From NCBI GenBank assembly GCA_013298845.1, contig JAAFJN010000002.1, positions 1 to 64,000 of the forward strand: 64,000 nucleotides of DNA, in the 5' to 3' direction. This DNA comes from Chitinophagales bacterium. GTDB taxonomy: Bacteria; Bacteroidota; Bacteroidia; Chitinophagales; Saprospiraceae. Under the pieces are notes generated by a model that worked only from the letters and a program-made list of their open reading frames with translations, had not been told where the DNA came from and ran no database searches. Shown piece by piece: positions 32,768 through 43,324 of the stretch; within the stretch, counting starts at the first letter, position 1; the number at the start of each line of letters is the position of its first letter. The translations under genes were made by a program, and so were the position numbers.

Positions 32768-35680
32768 TTACACACTCAACACCCACTCCGTAAGATTAGC
32801 ATCGTTCGGTAAACCCAGTTTTTTGCGCAGGCGATACCGACTGGCTTCCACGCCGCGCACCGAAATATTCATCAGCGGGGCAATTTCTTTGGAAGCCAGG
32901 TTCATCCGCAGGTAAGCGCATAATTTGTGGTCATTAGCGCTGAGTTGCGGGTATTTTTCGCGCAATCTTTGCAAAAAATGAACGTGCACCTGGTCAAAAT
33001 GGTAAGCAAACTGCTGCCAGTCTTCGTCCAATTTGGCGTCAAAATTGAGCATATTGAGCAGTTGCTGAATGTCTTTTTTGACCTCCTGGTGGGTGGATTT
33101 TTGCAAAATATCGTTCAAATACTCCTGTACGGTGAGCAGAACCTCTCCTTTTTGCACCAAATGCATGGTGGCGGTGGCCAATTCCTGATTTTTAAAGTGA
33201 ATATCCGCTTCCAGTTTGGCGTGCTGAATTTCGTTCAACGCCGCGATGGAACGCTCCACTTCGCGTTGTTGCGCGGCGGTTACTTCTTCGTGTTGTTCGG
33301 TGAGGCGCTCTTTTTCGTTTTCAAATTGCCTTTTTTGCCGAAAAACAAACCCCACAAACAACCCCAACAACCCCAACGCGTACAGGGCCAGGGCCACGCC
33401 GCTGGCGTACCACGGCGGCCGAATCCGAAACGAATAGGCCACGGTGGCGCTTTCCCGACCGTCTTTGCGGCGGGCCTGCACTTCAAAGGTGTAAGTGCCC
33501 GGCTCCAGGTTGGTGTAGTTTTTCACCGACTCCGCCGACCATTCCGACCAACCCGATTCCAGCCCTTTGAGCCGGTAACGGTACTGCACAAAGGCCGGCT
33601 CCTTGTAATCGGTCGCCGAAAAAACAAACCGCAGGTTGTTCAATTCCGCGTCCAAAACGGGAATTAACTCGGCATATTGGGCATTTTTGATGCCGTCGGG
33701 GTGCACAAACCAGCCAGTAAACAGCAGCGTATCGCGGTACCCGTTGGCCGTTACTTTGCTCAACACCAACTGCAACACGGTATCCGCCGAGACCGGGGCC
33801 GACGCGTTGTAATGGATAAATCCCTGTTCGGCCCCAAAAAAAACGTTTTTATGGTCCACGGGATAAATCAATTCAAAGCCCCCCACGAGGCGTTCGGCGA
33901 GTTCGGGGAACACCACTTTGCGAATGTTTTTTTTCAGGCCAAAATCCTCCAGTTGCAGCAGGCCCACTTCCTGGTCGGCCACGTACCAAATATTGCCTTC
34001 GGTATCTTCTTTGAGCAGGCGAATGTTTTTTTCCGGCCCAATGACGCGGTTAAAATCATCGTCGGGAACAAAAATCTGCCGGGCCGTATCGAAACGATAA
34101 ACGCCTTTTTGGGTGGCAAAAACGGGTTTCCCGGCCACGTTGAACACGTAATTGTTCAAATTGGAAGGCAAACCGTCGCTCACGTCGTAAAAATCTACCC
34201 GCAAGGTATCCTTTTGCGCCGCCGACCACCACACGCGGTACAGTCCCCGGTACGGGTGCGCCACCCAAACGCTGCCGTCGGGGTCGCGGACCATAATGCG
34301 GCACGACTCGTTTAGTCCTTTTAATTTTTGGTCAAAAACCCATTGTTCGCCCTTTTTTTGGTACAACACCAAACCCGAATAGGTGCCACCCAACGCAAAT
34401 GACTCGGACATTTGCACAAAAGTCCAGCCGCCGGGGACCGTCGAAATCCGCTGCGCCGAAGCACCGCCAACGGTAAATGCGCCTTCGTGGTGCCCCAGCA
34501 GCAATTGGTTACCGAGCGGTTGCAACGCCCAAACTTGCCCTTCGGCGGGGTTTATTTTTTCAAATTGCAACTTATGCTCCGGGTTATAGAAATTTTTCCA
34601 GGGTATTTTGTAAAGGCCATTCGACACCCCGAGGTACAATTCCTGGTTAAAAACCGCCGCCGCGTACCCCGTTCCCAACAAATCGCCGTCGGGAATCACC
34701 GTGGTAAAAGGCGCGTCCAGCACGGCGCAATCAATCCCGGAATCGAGGCCGAGCCATACGCTGTTGGCGCGATCGGCAAACACACACAAAATATTGTTGT
34801 TTTGGAGGCTATTGGCTTTGTTCAAGTGCCGGTAGAGGCGGTGTTGCTGGTCGAGTACCAATAAACCACTCAGTGAAGTACCCAATGCCAAATAACCATT
34901 GGGCAAAATGGTCGCCGAATAAATGCGTTTTTCGCGCAACAAAGCGTCGTGGGGGGTGCGGCAGGGCGACAATTGGCCGTTGGACAAATAAAAAAGGCCG
35001 TTTTTCAGGGTACTGCAAATGAGCGTATCCGCGCCCCAGGGCATCATGCCGGTAACGGGACTTTGGAGGTCGGCGCTGGACAACAAAGGGGCAAATTGCC
35101 CGTCGCGGTACACCATCAAATGGTTCATATCGCGTTGCAGTAAGGTGCCTTTGGCGGTAGAAAACAGGCCAGTGAATCCACCCTGCACGTCGAGGGTTTC
35201 GAGTTGGTTATTTTGCCAACGAAAAACGGAGCGGTTGGTGCGGAAAAGAACCGCGTTTTGGTCAAAAACAATGTCCCAAACGTCTTCAAAATTGCGTTTG
35301 TCGGGCGGGAGCGCATACGACAAAGAGTTATAGTGCAAACGGCCGTCGGGGCCGGGAAAAAAATACCCCAATTCACTTTGGGCACCCACCCAAATGCGTC
35401 CAACGGCATCAATGGCCACCGAGCGCACAACGGTGCGGTTATCCACGGGAAAACAGGTCCAGGTGCGGCCGTCGTACTGCAACAGCCCTTCATTATTGGC
35501 GAAATACAGTACGCCACGGCGGTCCTGGGCGGCGTCCCAGTTTTGGGTACCGGCCTTGTACATCTTTTTATTGAAGTGGTGTACGGGCGGAATCCCAATG
35601 TTCACCCCTTGCGCCAGCGCGTTGTTTCCCCAAAATAAAACAAAAAACAGAATTCCAATGGGCAGTTGCAACCTTTTCAT
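32768..35680 (-). CDS. Membrane sensor-regulator: beta-propeller, Y_Y_Y domain, LuxR-type HTH
   Basis: 970 residues from the ATG at 35680, which gives a signal peptide (MKRLQLPIGILFFVLFWGNNALAQ); upstream Met codons would add a non-conserved tail. The periplasmic part (about 30-690) carries two-component-regulator propeller blades (GVLYFANNEGLLQYDGRTW, GRIWVGAQSELGYF). A Y_Y_Y domain (about 690-760, VQYRYRLKGLESGWSEW) and one membrane span (about 765-785) follow. The cytoplasmic part is a coiled coil and a LuxR/GerE HTH (SANDHKLCAYLRMNLASKEIAPLMNIS...). It lacks kinase and receiver domains, so it should couple glycan sensing directly to DNA binding. It is transcribed divergently from the susCD operon, which it likely controls. 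Confidence 0.9.
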   Translation of the reverse strand: MKRLQLPIGILFFVLFWGNNALAQGVNIGIPPVHHFNKKMYKAGTQNWDAAQDRRGVLYFANNEGLLQYDGRTWTCFPVDNRTVVRSVAIDAVGRIWVGAQSELGYFFPGPDGRLHYNSLSYALPPDKRNFEDVWDIVFDQNAVLFRTNRSVFRWQNNQLETLDVQGGFTGLFSTAKGTLLQRDMNHLMVYRDGQFAPLLSSADLQSPVTGMMPWGADTLICSTLKNGLFYLSNGQLSPCRTPHDALLREKRIYSATILPNGYLALGTSLSGLLVLDQQHRLYRHLNKANSLQNNNILCVFADRANSVWLGLDSGIDCAVLDAPFTTVIPDGDLLGTGYAAAVFNQELYLGVSNGLYKIPWKNFYNPEHKLQFEKINPAEGQVWALQPLGNQLLLGHHEGAFTVGGASAQRISTVPGGWTFVQMSESFALGGTYSGLVLYQKKGEQWVFDQKLKGLNESCRIMVRDPDGSVWVAHPYRGLYRVWWSAAQKDTLRVDFYDVSDGLPSNLNNYVFNVAGKPVFATQKGVYRFDTARQIFVPDDDFNRVIGPEKNIRLLKEDTEGNIWYVADQEVGLLQLEDFGLKKNIRKVVFPELAERLVGGFELIYPVDHKNVFFGAEQGFIHYNASAPVSADTVLQLVLSKVTANGYRDTLLFTGWFVHPDGIKNAQYAELIPVLDAELNNLRFVFSATDYKEPAFVQYRYRLKGLESGWSEWSAESVKNYTNLEPGTYTFEVQARRKDGRESATVAYSFRIRPPWYASGVALALYALGLLGLFVGFVFRQKRQFENEKERLTEQHEEVTAAQQREVERSIAALNEIQHAKLEADIHFKNQELATATMHLVQKGEVLLTVQEYLNDILQKSTHQEVKKDIQQLLNMLNFDAKLDEDWQQFAYHFDQVHVHFLQRLREKYPQLSANDHKLCAYLRMNLASKEIAPLMNISVRGVEASRYRLRKKLGLPNDANLTEWVLSV

Positions 35681-35809
35681 ACGCATCAGGTTTGTTGAGT
35701 GGCGAATGTACATATATTTATCGGTTTGCGTAGTCTTGTCGTAGTTCATTCCCCCAAATGTCGTAGTGTAGCCGTGGTATAAAAGTATACCCGTACGCGT
35801 ATAATAACC

Positions 35810-35817
35810 TAATTTTG
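35810..35817 (+). promoter_or_regulatory. -7 box of the polysaccharide-utilisation operon
   Basis: TAATTTTG matches TAnnTTTG, 56 bp upstream of the ATG at 35874, in the 193-bp divergent region shared with the sensor-regulator. The -33 site is not clear, as expected if an activator is required. Confidence 0.5.
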
Positions 35818-35873
35818 CAACATCATTGTTCACGATTTTAAAATTTTATTTCAAAATCATAAACCACTCTTTT

Positions 35874-37919
35874 ATGAAGCAGCAATTACTATTGTATGTT
35901 CTCAGTTTGTTTGTCGTAGTAAATTTATCCGCACAAACAACTATTTTAGACTTTGAATCAGCCGCCACCTCCACCCAGTTCCAGTATTTTGGAAGCCCGT
36001 TGGACGGATCGCTGAACCAAATCATTGCCAACCCCAATCCATCGGGGATCAATACCAGTGCCAACGTTGGCCGATTTACCAAACCCGCCGTTTCGGAAGT
36101 ATGGGCCGGTGCATTCTCTAACCCTAACCCCACCGCACCCATTGATTTGGTGGCCAACAACAAAATTACCATCAAAGTACACATGGACCACATTGGGGTG
36201 CTCGGCCTCAAATTGGAAGGCTCTACCGATGGTGGTACCGACTGGATTCTCACCGTTCCCAACACCAAGGTGAATGAATGGGAAGAACTTACTTTTGATG
36301 CGACTATTCCATCCATCGAAGGAGCAGCATCACCCGCCGCCGGACACACTTACGCCCGGGTTGTGTTGTTCTTCGGTTTTGGCACCCCCGGTTCCGGCAC
36401 CGATTTGGTATCTTATTTCGATGATCTCGTGATCGCACCTGCTGCATCGGTAACGACCAGCATCCTCGACTTTGAAACACCCGCCAGCAGCACCGGATTC
36501 CAATATTTTGGCAGCGCTCTGGAGCCTACACTCACCGAAGTGATTGCTAACCCAAACCCCAGCGGTATCAACACCAGCGGCAACGTATCACGTTACGTAA
36601 AACCCGCGGTTGCTCAAGTATGGGCCGGTGCGTTTTCGAACCCTGACCCCACTGTTCCGGTGGATATGGGTACCAGCAATCAGGCGTGTATCAAAGTACA
36701 CATGGACCACATCGGCAACCTTGCTTTGAAATTGGAAGGTTCCACATCGGGCAAACCCAACTGGATCGCCAGCGTTCCCAACACCAAAATCAATGAATGG
36801 GAAGAACTTTGTTTCGACGCTTCATTGCCATCACTCGAACCACCGTTTGAAGCCGCTTCTGGCGCTTATACCCGCGTGGTATTGTTTTTTGACTTCGGTA
36901 CGGCCGGTACCGGCACCGACGTTACTTCTTACTTCGACGATATCGTGGTAAAAGGCAACGCGGCACCACAAGTGCGCACCGTTAATTTCCAGGTGGATAT
37001 GAACAGTTACACCGCCAATTTCGACAATGTGTACGTGAGCGGTTCTTTCAACAACTGGTCGGGTGACGCTAATCCATTGACCGACGCTAACTTCGACGGT
37101 ATTTGGGAAGGCAGCATCAACGTGACCAATGGTTCTTACGAATACAAAATTACCCTCGACAACTGGGCCGCACAAGAGCAGTTCATCGGTACCGAAGAAT
37201 GCACCAAAAGAGACCCATCCGGACAGTTTGTCAACCGTTTGTTGTTGGTAAGCGGCGATACGGATTTGCCAAAATTCTGCTTTAACTCTTGCTACGCTTG
37301 CGGCGAAGAGGTAAAGATTAATTTCTTGTTGGGTATGAACGGCATTACCCCTAACCCCGACGGCGTTTGGTTGGCGGGCGGCGGCAATTTTGACGTTCCC
37401 GGTGGTAAATACCGCATGAACGACGCGAACAACGACGGCATTTTTGAACTTTTGGTACCCCGCAAAACGGGCTTTAGTTCGTACTACACGTTCACCAACG
37501 GCCCATGCGCCGATTACAGTTGCAAAGAATTGCTCGCCGGTTTGCCTTGCGGTAACCCGAACAACTTCGACGACCGCTTTTTGGCCGCTGTTACGGCTGA
37601 CCAAACGGTAGCCACTTGTTTTGGCACTTGTTTCACCAACGCCACTTGCACATCTGGCACGAACAATGCCATTGCCGACGCAAATGTGTTCACCATTTTG
37701 GGCAATCCGGTGGGAACTGCTCCGGCGGTTTTGATTTTTAACGAAGCCGATTTGAACGAAAAAACCGTTGTTTTGACCAATGCAATTGGCCAAAATGTAC
37801 AACAATGGGTGGTAAATGACACCACACTCGAACTGCCAACGGCGCAAATGCAGCCCGGCGTTTATTTTGTCACTGTTCGCTCTGGCGACCGTTATTTCAC
37901 CCGTAAACTAGTAAAATAG
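35874..37919 (+). CDS. Secreted multidomain glycan-binding protein with T9SS sorting domain
   Basis: 681 residues from the ATG at 35874 (signal peptide KQQLLLYVLSLFVVVNLSAQ). Two tandem copies of a roughly 175-residue beta-sandwich follow, each starting TTILDFE/TSILDFE and ending in VSYFDDLVI or VTSYFDDIVV; they are about 65% alike. Next come two domains with FNNWSGDANPLTD-type glycogen/starch-binding (CBM48-like) sequence and several cysteines, and a C-terminal type IX secretion sorting domain (about 605-681, GQNVQQWVV...GVYFVTVRSGDRYFTRKLVK). It is thus exported and attached to the surface or released. As first gene of the operon it probably binds the polymer outside the cell. No catalytic domain is recognised. 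Confidence 0.85.
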   Translation: MKQQLLLYVLSLFVVVNLSAQTTILDFESAATSTQFQYFGSPLDGSLNQIIANPNPSGINTSANVGRFTKPAVSEVWAGAFSNPNPTAPIDLVANNKITIKVHMDHIGVLGLKLEGSTDGGTDWILTVPNTKVNEWEELTFDATIPSIEGAASPAAGHTYARVVLFFGFGTPGSGTDLVSYFDDLVIAPAASVTTSILDFETPASSTGFQYFGSALEPTLTEVIANPNPSGINTSGNVSRYVKPAVAQVWAGAFSNPDPTVPVDMGTSNQACIKVHMDHIGNLALKLEGSTSGKPNWIASVPNTKINEWEELCFDASLPSLEPPFEAASGAYTRVVLFFDFGTAGTGTDVTSYFDDIVVKGNAAPQVRTVNFQVDMNSYTANFDNVYVSGSFNNWSGDANPLTDANFDGIWEGSINVTNGSYEYKITLDNWAAQEQFIGTEECTKRDPSGQFVNRLLLVSGDTDLPKFCFNSCYACGEEVKINFLLGMNGITPNPDGVWLAGGGNFDVPGGKYRMNDANNDGIFELLVPRKTGFSSYYTFTNGPCADYSCKELLAGLPCGNPNNFDDRFLAAVTADQTVATCFGTCFTNATCTSGTNNAIADANVFTILGNPVGTAPAVLIFNEADLNEKTVVLTNAIGQNVQQWVVNDTTLELPTAQMQPGVYFVTVRSGDRYFTRKLVK

Positions 37920-37927
37920 GTCAACAA

Positions 37928-40900
37928 ATGCGGATTTATCTATCCATATTCTGCATGATCTTTGCCGGCGTACTCTCTGCTCAAAGCAGGGTCGCCGGCA
38001 AAGTGACCCTTGCCGCCGATAAAGAAGCCGCCATTGGGGCGACGATTCAGGTCAAGGGAACCAACATTGGTGCAGTAACCGACATCGAAGGGAACTATTC
38101 TGTGAATGTTCCGAATACACAAGCCATTTTGGTCTTTTCCTACACGGGTTTTGCCACCCAGGAAATTGAAGTAGGCAACCAAACAACCATTAACGTCGCA
38201 TTGTCCGAAAGCGCCTCACAACTCGATGAGATAGTCGTCACCGGTTATGGCGCTCAAAAAAGATCCAATATCAGCGGCTCGGTCGCCACGGTTTCGGCGG
38301 CGGAAATTGCCGAGCGCCCCATTTTGCGCGTCGAACAAGCCCTGCAAGGCCGCACCGCCGGGGTTCAAATTGCCCAAAACTCCGGCTCTCCCGGCAGCAC
38401 ATTGTCCGTTCGGGTACGTGGTGTGGGCACCATCAACAACGCCGACCCACTCTACATCGTGGACGGTATTCCGGTGGATGGCCTCGACTTTTTGAACCCC
38501 AACGACATTGAAACCATCAACGTTCTGAAAGACGCAGCCTCGGCGGCTATTTACGGTTCGCGCGGTGCCAATGGCGTGGTATTGATCACCACCAAAGGCG
38601 GCAAACGCAATCAGGACGGCAAAATTAGTTACGAAGCCTATCAGGGTTTGCAACGCGCCTCGCGGTTTGTGGATTTGCTGACCGCGCAGGAATACGCCGT
38701 TTTGCAAAGCGAAGCCTACATCGCGGCGGGCAAAACGCCCCTGCCCGAGTTCGTGTATCCGGCCGCTTTGGGCGAAGGTACCAACTGGCAGGAAGCCATT
38801 TTCCAAACCGCTCCCATTGCCAGCCACCAATTGACCATGACCGGCGGCAGCGAACGTTCGGCGTACACCATTTCCGGCAATTATTTTTCGCAAGACGGGA
38901 TTGTGGGCGGCGATAAAGCCAATTTCCAACGCGGAACCGTGCGTTTTAACGGCGTTAACGATCTCAAAAAATGGCTCACCGTGGGCAACAACCTCGGTTT
39001 TACGTGGTTAGAGCGCCAGGGATTATCCGAAAACAACCAGTACAATTCACCACTGATCCGGGCCTTAAACATGGACCCGATCACCCCCATCCACAAAGCG
39101 GATGGTACCTATGCCTATTCCAATTATTCCAGTACAGATATAGCCAATCCGGTCAACGGCATTGAACAAACCTACAATACCTGGCGCAGCAATCGCTTCG
39201 TAGGTAGTGTATTTGCCGATGTAAAACTGGCCAAAGGACTTACATTCCGTTCGGCATTCAGCCTCGACGCAACGTTTGCGGTACAACGCGGCTTTAACCC
39301 AAAATACGACCTGAGCAATATTTCATCCATCAGTGAAGCCCCGGTGGCGGAGAAATCGTTGATTAACAGCGTTTCCGTGGGCAATAACACGTGGCGGAAC
39401 TGGCAATTGGAAAACGTTCTGACGTACCAAACCCAAATCGCCGGTGAGCACAACCTGACGTTTATTGGTGGCACTACGGCTTTGGAAAATCGCTACGACG
39501 GCAGCGGTGGTGCCAACACCAACCTCCCGTCGAACGACCCGAAAGACGCTTATATCAGCAACACCATTGATCCCATTGCGTCGCAAAGTGCCTATCAATT
39601 TGCCAGTGAATCGTCGTTGTTGTCGTATTTCACCAAAGCCAACTACGATTGGAACAATACCCTTTTGTTCTCCGCAACGCTGCGCGCCGATGGTTCTTCG
39701 CGTTTTGGTAAAAACAACCGCTTCGGTTATTTCCCCTCCTTTTCGGCGGGTTGGGTAGCCAGCCACGCTTCGTTCTGGAAGGTGGATGCGGTGAATTTCC
39801 TGAAAGTACGCGCCAGTTGGGGCCAAAATGGTAACGACCGCATTGGCGATTACGCGTTTACAACGGTGGTAAACAATGGTCAAAACTACACCTTTAGCAA
39901 CGACCAAATTATTACCAACGGGGCCGTAGCCCTTACATCAGCGAACCCCGATTTGCAATGGGAAACCAGCACCCAAACCGACATCGGTATTGATGCCGAG
40001 TTGTTGGATGGCCGAATCCAATTCACCACCGACTACTACATCAAAAAGACCTCGGACATGTTGTACGCGGCTCCTATTCCGTTGGTGGCAGGTACCGCTC
40101 CCCCGATTCAAAACGTAGCAACGGCCGAAAACCGGGGCTGGGAATTGGCGCTTTCGTACCGCAATTTCGACAACGCCCTGCGGTATTCCGTGGGTGGCAA
40201 CGTGGCTTTTGTAAAAAGTGAAGTCACCAGTTTGGGTCGCGGCGGCGAACCGGTATTCTCCGGTTTTGTGCAATCGGCCAACGCCAACGCCTCCAAAACC
40301 GACGTCGGCCAGCCTTTGGCTTCGTTTTTTGGTTTTGTTACCGACGGTATTTTCCAAAACCAATCGGAAGTGGAAGCCGCCGCATTTCAAAGCAACGAAA
40401 CCAAACCGGGCGATATCCGTTTTAAAGATCTGGACGGTAACGGCGTTATTGATGCCGACGACCGCACCTGGATTGGCAACCCGACCCCCGCTTTCACGTA
40501 CGGTTTTAACGCCGATTTGCAGTGGAAAGGATTTGAACTCAATATGTTTTTCCAAGGCACGCACGGCAACGACATTTACGTCAATACCACCCGTTTCGAC
40601 TTCCCGTTTGTCAACCGTCCGGCGTCATCGTTGGGTCGTTGGACCGGCGAAGGCACCTCCAACACGGAACCACGGGTGAGCCTCACCGATCCGAACCAAA
40701 ACGCCCGCGTGAGCGATCGTTTTGTGGAAGATGGCTCTTATTTGCGCCTCAAAACGATCCAATTGGGGTATAATTTGCCAAAAGCGTGGTTAAAAAAGGT
40801 GCGTTTTGAAAAAATGAAAATTTACGTCACCGGCCAAAACATGCTTACATTTACCAAATATTCGGGCCTCGACCCCGAAATTGGCAGCGTAGGCGGCAGC

Positions 40901-40975
40901 CTCGAACTGGGTATTGACCGCGGTTTTTACCCACAGGCGCGCACGGTGCTCGGTGGTGTTAGTCTTACCTTTTAA
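37928..40975 (+). CDS. susC-like: SusC/RagA-family TonB-dependent outer-membrane transporter
   Basis: 1015 residues. Signal peptide (MRIYLSIFCMIFAGVLSAQ), a CarboxypepD_reg-like domain (about 20-105, GKVTLAADKEAAIGATIQVKGTN), the TonB-linking LDEIVVTGYGAQKRSNISGSV, a plug domain (VDGIPVDGLDFLNPNDIETINVLKDAASAAIYGSRGANGVVLITTKGG) and the 22-stranded barrel ending ARTVLGGVSLTF. It imports oligosaccharides delivered by the SusD partner, using proton motive force via TonB. It starts 8 bp after the preceding gene, and the susD-like gene follows after 14 bp. Length is normal. Confidence 0.97.
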   Translation: MRIYLSIFCMIFAGVLSAQSRVAGKVTLAADKEAAIGATIQVKGTNIGAVTDIEGNYSVNVPNTQAILVFSYTGFATQEIEVGNQTTINVALSESASQLDEIVVTGYGAQKRSNISGSVATVSAAEIAERPILRVEQALQGRTAGVQIAQNSGSPGSTLSVRVRGVGTINNADPLYIVDGIPVDGLDFLNPNDIETINVLKDAASAAIYGSRGANGVVLITTKGGKRNQDGKISYEAYQGLQRASRFVDLLTAQEYAVLQSEAYIAAGKTPLPEFVYPAALGEGTNWQEAIFQTAPIASHQLTMTGGSERSAYTISGNYFSQDGIVGGDKANFQRGTVRFNGVNDLKKWLTVGNNLGFTWLERQGLSENNQYNSPLIRALNMDPITPIHKADGTYAYSNYSSTDIANPVNGIEQTYNTWRSNRFVGSVFADVKLAKGLTFRSAFSLDATFAVQRGFNPKYDLSNISSISEAPVAEKSLINSVSVGNNTWRNWQLENVLTYQTQIAGEHNLTFIGGTTALENRYDGSGGANTNLPSNDPKDAYISNTIDPIASQSAYQFASESSLLSYFTKANYDWNNTLLFSATLRADGSSRFGKNNRFGYFPSFSAGWVASHASFWKVDAVNFLKVRASWGQNGNDRIGDYAFTTVVNNGQNYTFSNDQIITNGAVALTSANPDLQWETSTQTDIGIDAELLDGRIQFTTDYYIKKTSDMLYAAPIPLVAGTAPPIQNVATAENRGWELALSYRNFDNALRYSVGGNVAFVKSEVTSLGRGGEPVFSGFVQSANANASKTDVGQPLASFFGFVTDGIFQNQSEVEAAAFQSNETKPGDIRFKDLDGNGVIDADDRTWIGNPTPAFTYGFNADLQWKGFELNMFFQGTHGNDIYVNTTRFDFPFVNRPASSLGRWTGEGTSNTEPRVSLTDPNQNARVSDRFVEDGSYLRLKTIQLGYNLPKAWLKKVRFEKMKIYVTGQNMLTFTKYSGLDPEIGSVGGSLELGIDRGFYPQARTVLGGVSLTF

Positions 40976-40989
40976 ATGTTATTCCAAAC

Positions 40990-42471
40990 ATGAAGAAAAT
41001 ATCCATTTTATTGCTATTTTTTGCCTTTTCGGCTTGCCAAAAGGACTTTTTGGAGAAAAAACCAATCGTCGGTATCACGGAAGAAAATTTTTACCGCACC
41101 GAAGCCGACGCCATTGCAGCGGTGAATGCCGCGTACGCAACCCTGCAATTCCAAATTTCGCCCGCCGGTCACTTTCGCTGGTTTTGGGGGGATATTATGT
41201 CGGATGATGCCGTAAAAGGCGGTTCCGGCGACAACGACGTGAATTCTTTGTTGCAGTTAGAAACGTTTTTGGGGCCTACCAACACCGATTTGCTCGAAAG
41301 CGAATGGGGCGCCAACTACGAAGGTATTTACCGCGCGAATGTGGTACTCGAAAAAGTACCCGCCATTAGCATGGACGACGACCTGAAAGCGCGGATTCTG
41401 GGCGAAGCGAAATTTATCCGGGCCTGGAATTTTTATAACTTAGTAACCATGTTTGGTGGTGTGCCGCTGGCCGACCGCGTATTGGCACCCTCCGAGTACA
41501 ATTTACCCCGCGCATCGGCGGATGAAGTGTGGGCTTTGATTGAAAAGGACCTCACCGAAGCCAGCGCCGATTTGTGGTTGCGCAGCGAATATTCCGCCGC
41601 CGATTTGGGCCGTATTACCAAAGGTGCCGCGCAGGCATTGTTGGTAAAAACCTATCTCTGGCGTCAGAAATGGCAGGAAGCCAAAACCGTAGCCGCCGAA
41701 ATTATCGCGTCGAATGAATATGAATTAACCCCCAATTACGCCGATATTTTTACCATTGACGGTGAAAACAACAGCGAATCGGTGTTTGAAATTCAGTACA
41801 TGAACGCTTCCGGCGGGAACTGGGGTAAAAACAACGCCAACGAAGGCAGTTTTACCAATGTTTTCCAACGCGCCCGGGGACAATTTGCGGGTTTTGGTTT
41901 TAACATTCCCACGCAAAACTTCGTGGATGAGTTTTTTAAAGAAGGTTTTGAAGATCCGCGCCTCAAATCAACCGTATTCCGCGTGGGTGAACCGATGGGT
42001 GACCGCGGTACATTTACCCTGGCCGCTACGGGCGATATGCCGCACGTTTTTTACCCAAAAAAATACTTCAACAGCAAAACGGAAGACGCACCATTTGGAG
42101 ATCCCAGCCCCAACGGTGGCTCCAACGACCGCGTTATTCGTTTTTCCGACGTATTGCTCATGCACGCCGAAGCCGCTTTCCAATCGGGTGACGAAGCCGC
42201 TGCCCGCATTTCGCTCAACCGGGTGCGCGCTCGCGTAAACATTCCGGCGGTGAACGCTTCCGGAACCGCCTTACTCGATGCCATCTACCGCGAACGCCGC
42301 ATTGAATTGGGCCTCGAAGCGCACCGTTTCTTCGATTTGGTGCGCACAGGTCGCGCACCACAAGTATTGGGCAGCCTCGGTTTTACCGCCGGAACCCACG
42401 AGTTATTCCCCATTCCTCAATCACAAATCCTCGCCACCAACGGGGTTTTGCGTCAAAATCCAGGGTATTAA
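40990..42471 (+). CDS. susD-like: SusD/RagB-family surface glycan-binding lipoprotein
   Basis: 493 residues with a lipoprotein signal (KKISILLLFFAFSACQKDFLEKKP, lipobox Cys 16). The conserved N-terminal EENFYRTEADAIAAVNAAYATLQ, helical TPR core (EAKFIRAWNFYNLVTMFGGVPLADRV) and C-terminal IYRERRIELGLEAHRFFDLVRTG and PIPQSQI are diagnostic. It forms the lid on the SusC channel and captures glycan at the surface. It sits between the susC-like gene and the PKD lipoprotein gene in the operon. Confidence 0.97.
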   Translation: MKKISILLLFFAFSACQKDFLEKKPIVGITEENFYRTEADAIAAVNAAYATLQFQISPAGHFRWFWGDIMSDDAVKGGSGDNDVNSLLQLETFLGPTNTDLLESEWGANYEGIYRANVVLEKVPAISMDDDLKARILGEAKFIRAWNFYNLVTMFGGVPLADRVLAPSEYNLPRASADEVWALIEKDLTEASADLWLRSEYSAADLGRITKGAAQALLVKTYLWRQKWQEAKTVAAEIIASNEYELTPNYADIFTIDGENNSESVFEIQYMNASGGNWGKNNANEGSFTNVFQRARGQFAGFGFNIPTQNFVDEFFKEGFEDPRLKSTVFRVGEPMGDRGTFTLAATGDMPHVFYPKKYFNSKTEDAPFGDPSPNGGSNDRVIRFSDVLLMHAEAAFQSGDEAAARISLNRVRARVNIPAVNASGTALLDAIYRERRIELGLEAHRFFDLVRTGRAPQVLGSLGFTAGTHELFPIPQSQILATNGVLRQNPGY

Positions 42472-42475
42472 AATT

Positions 42476-43309
42476 ATGAAAAAAGCACTGATTTATACAA
42501 TCCTGATCGGCGGTTTGGTAGCAGGTTGCAAACCCGATCGCGACGATGAGTTTCAACTCCCGGAGGCTCCCGCCAGCCCGGAGTTCAGCATTGAAATGGT
42601 CAATGGCGACTCGAACCGTTTTGTGGTCAAAGACCTCACTTCGGGTGCATTCCAGCGGCTTTGGGACATTCCCGGCGGCACTCCGGCGCAATCGGCAAAA
42701 GCCATTGACACCATTCTTTTTAGCAATAAAGGCACGTACACCGTGACGCTTTTTGCTTCAAAAGACAACGGTAGCGGTTCACCATCGGCCTCCAAAACAG
42801 TGACCGTGGTAAAAGACGCACCCGTGTCGTGCAACACCAAATACGCGCTGCTCACCAATGATTGCTCGCCCGCGGGCAAATGCTGGACCATGTCGCGCGA
42901 GGCCGGTGCCTTAAAAGTAGGCCCGAGTTACGATGACTTTTCGTGGTTCACCGCCACCGAAAACGGCCTGCAAAATGAACAATACGACGATGGTTTTTGC
43001 TTTACCTTCGATGGTTTGGTGTTCGAAAACCGCGCCAATGGTGCAGCGGTAAACCCTTGGAACGGCTACCAGGCGGAAGCCTATAACCCGCCGCCGGGTA
43101 CTTTTGTGTACCTGGTGGGTACGGGTCCGTTGGGCCGCGACCAACTTATCCTGCCCGATGACCAGTTTATGGGGGTTTGGGATTGCGATAATTTGTTGGA
43201 CATTGTGAAATTAACCGAAACGGAACTAATTGTTCGCGGTCGCCAAAGAGCACAAAACGGCACGCCGTTGGCGCAAGGCTGGTTCGAACTCAAATTTATT
43301 CCACAATAA
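42476..43309 (+). CDS. PKD-domain lipoprotein, probable surface glycan-binding protein
   Basis: 277 residues. The ATG at 42476, 4 bp after the susD stop, gives a lipobox (IYTILIGGLVAGCKPDRDDE). Residues about 25-110 form a PKD-type beta-sandwich (NRFVVKDLTSGAFQRLWDIPGG...GTYTVTLFASKDNGSG). The C-terminal 160 residues (KCWTMSREAGALKVGP..., WFELKFIPQ) resemble an unnamed domain common behind SusD in beta-glucan loci. Its position matches surface glycan-binding proteins of such loci. The glycan cannot be read directly; the two GH16 genes downstream imply beta-1,3-glucan. Confidence 0.85.
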   Translation: MKKALIYTILIGGLVAGCKPDRDDEFQLPEAPASPEFSIEMVNGDSNRFVVKDLTSGAFQRLWDIPGGTPAQSAKAIDTILFSNKGTYTVTLFASKDNGSGSPSASKTVTVVKDAPVSCNTKYALLTNDCSPAGKCWTMSREAGALKVGPSYDDFSWFTATENGLQNEQYDDGFCFTFDGLVFENRANGAAVNPWNGYQAEAYNPPPGTFVYLVGTGPLGRDQLILPDDQFMGVWDCDNLLDIVKLTETELIVRGRQRAQNGTPLAQGWFELKFIPQ

Positions 43310-43324
43310 GCCCGGCTCGTACTT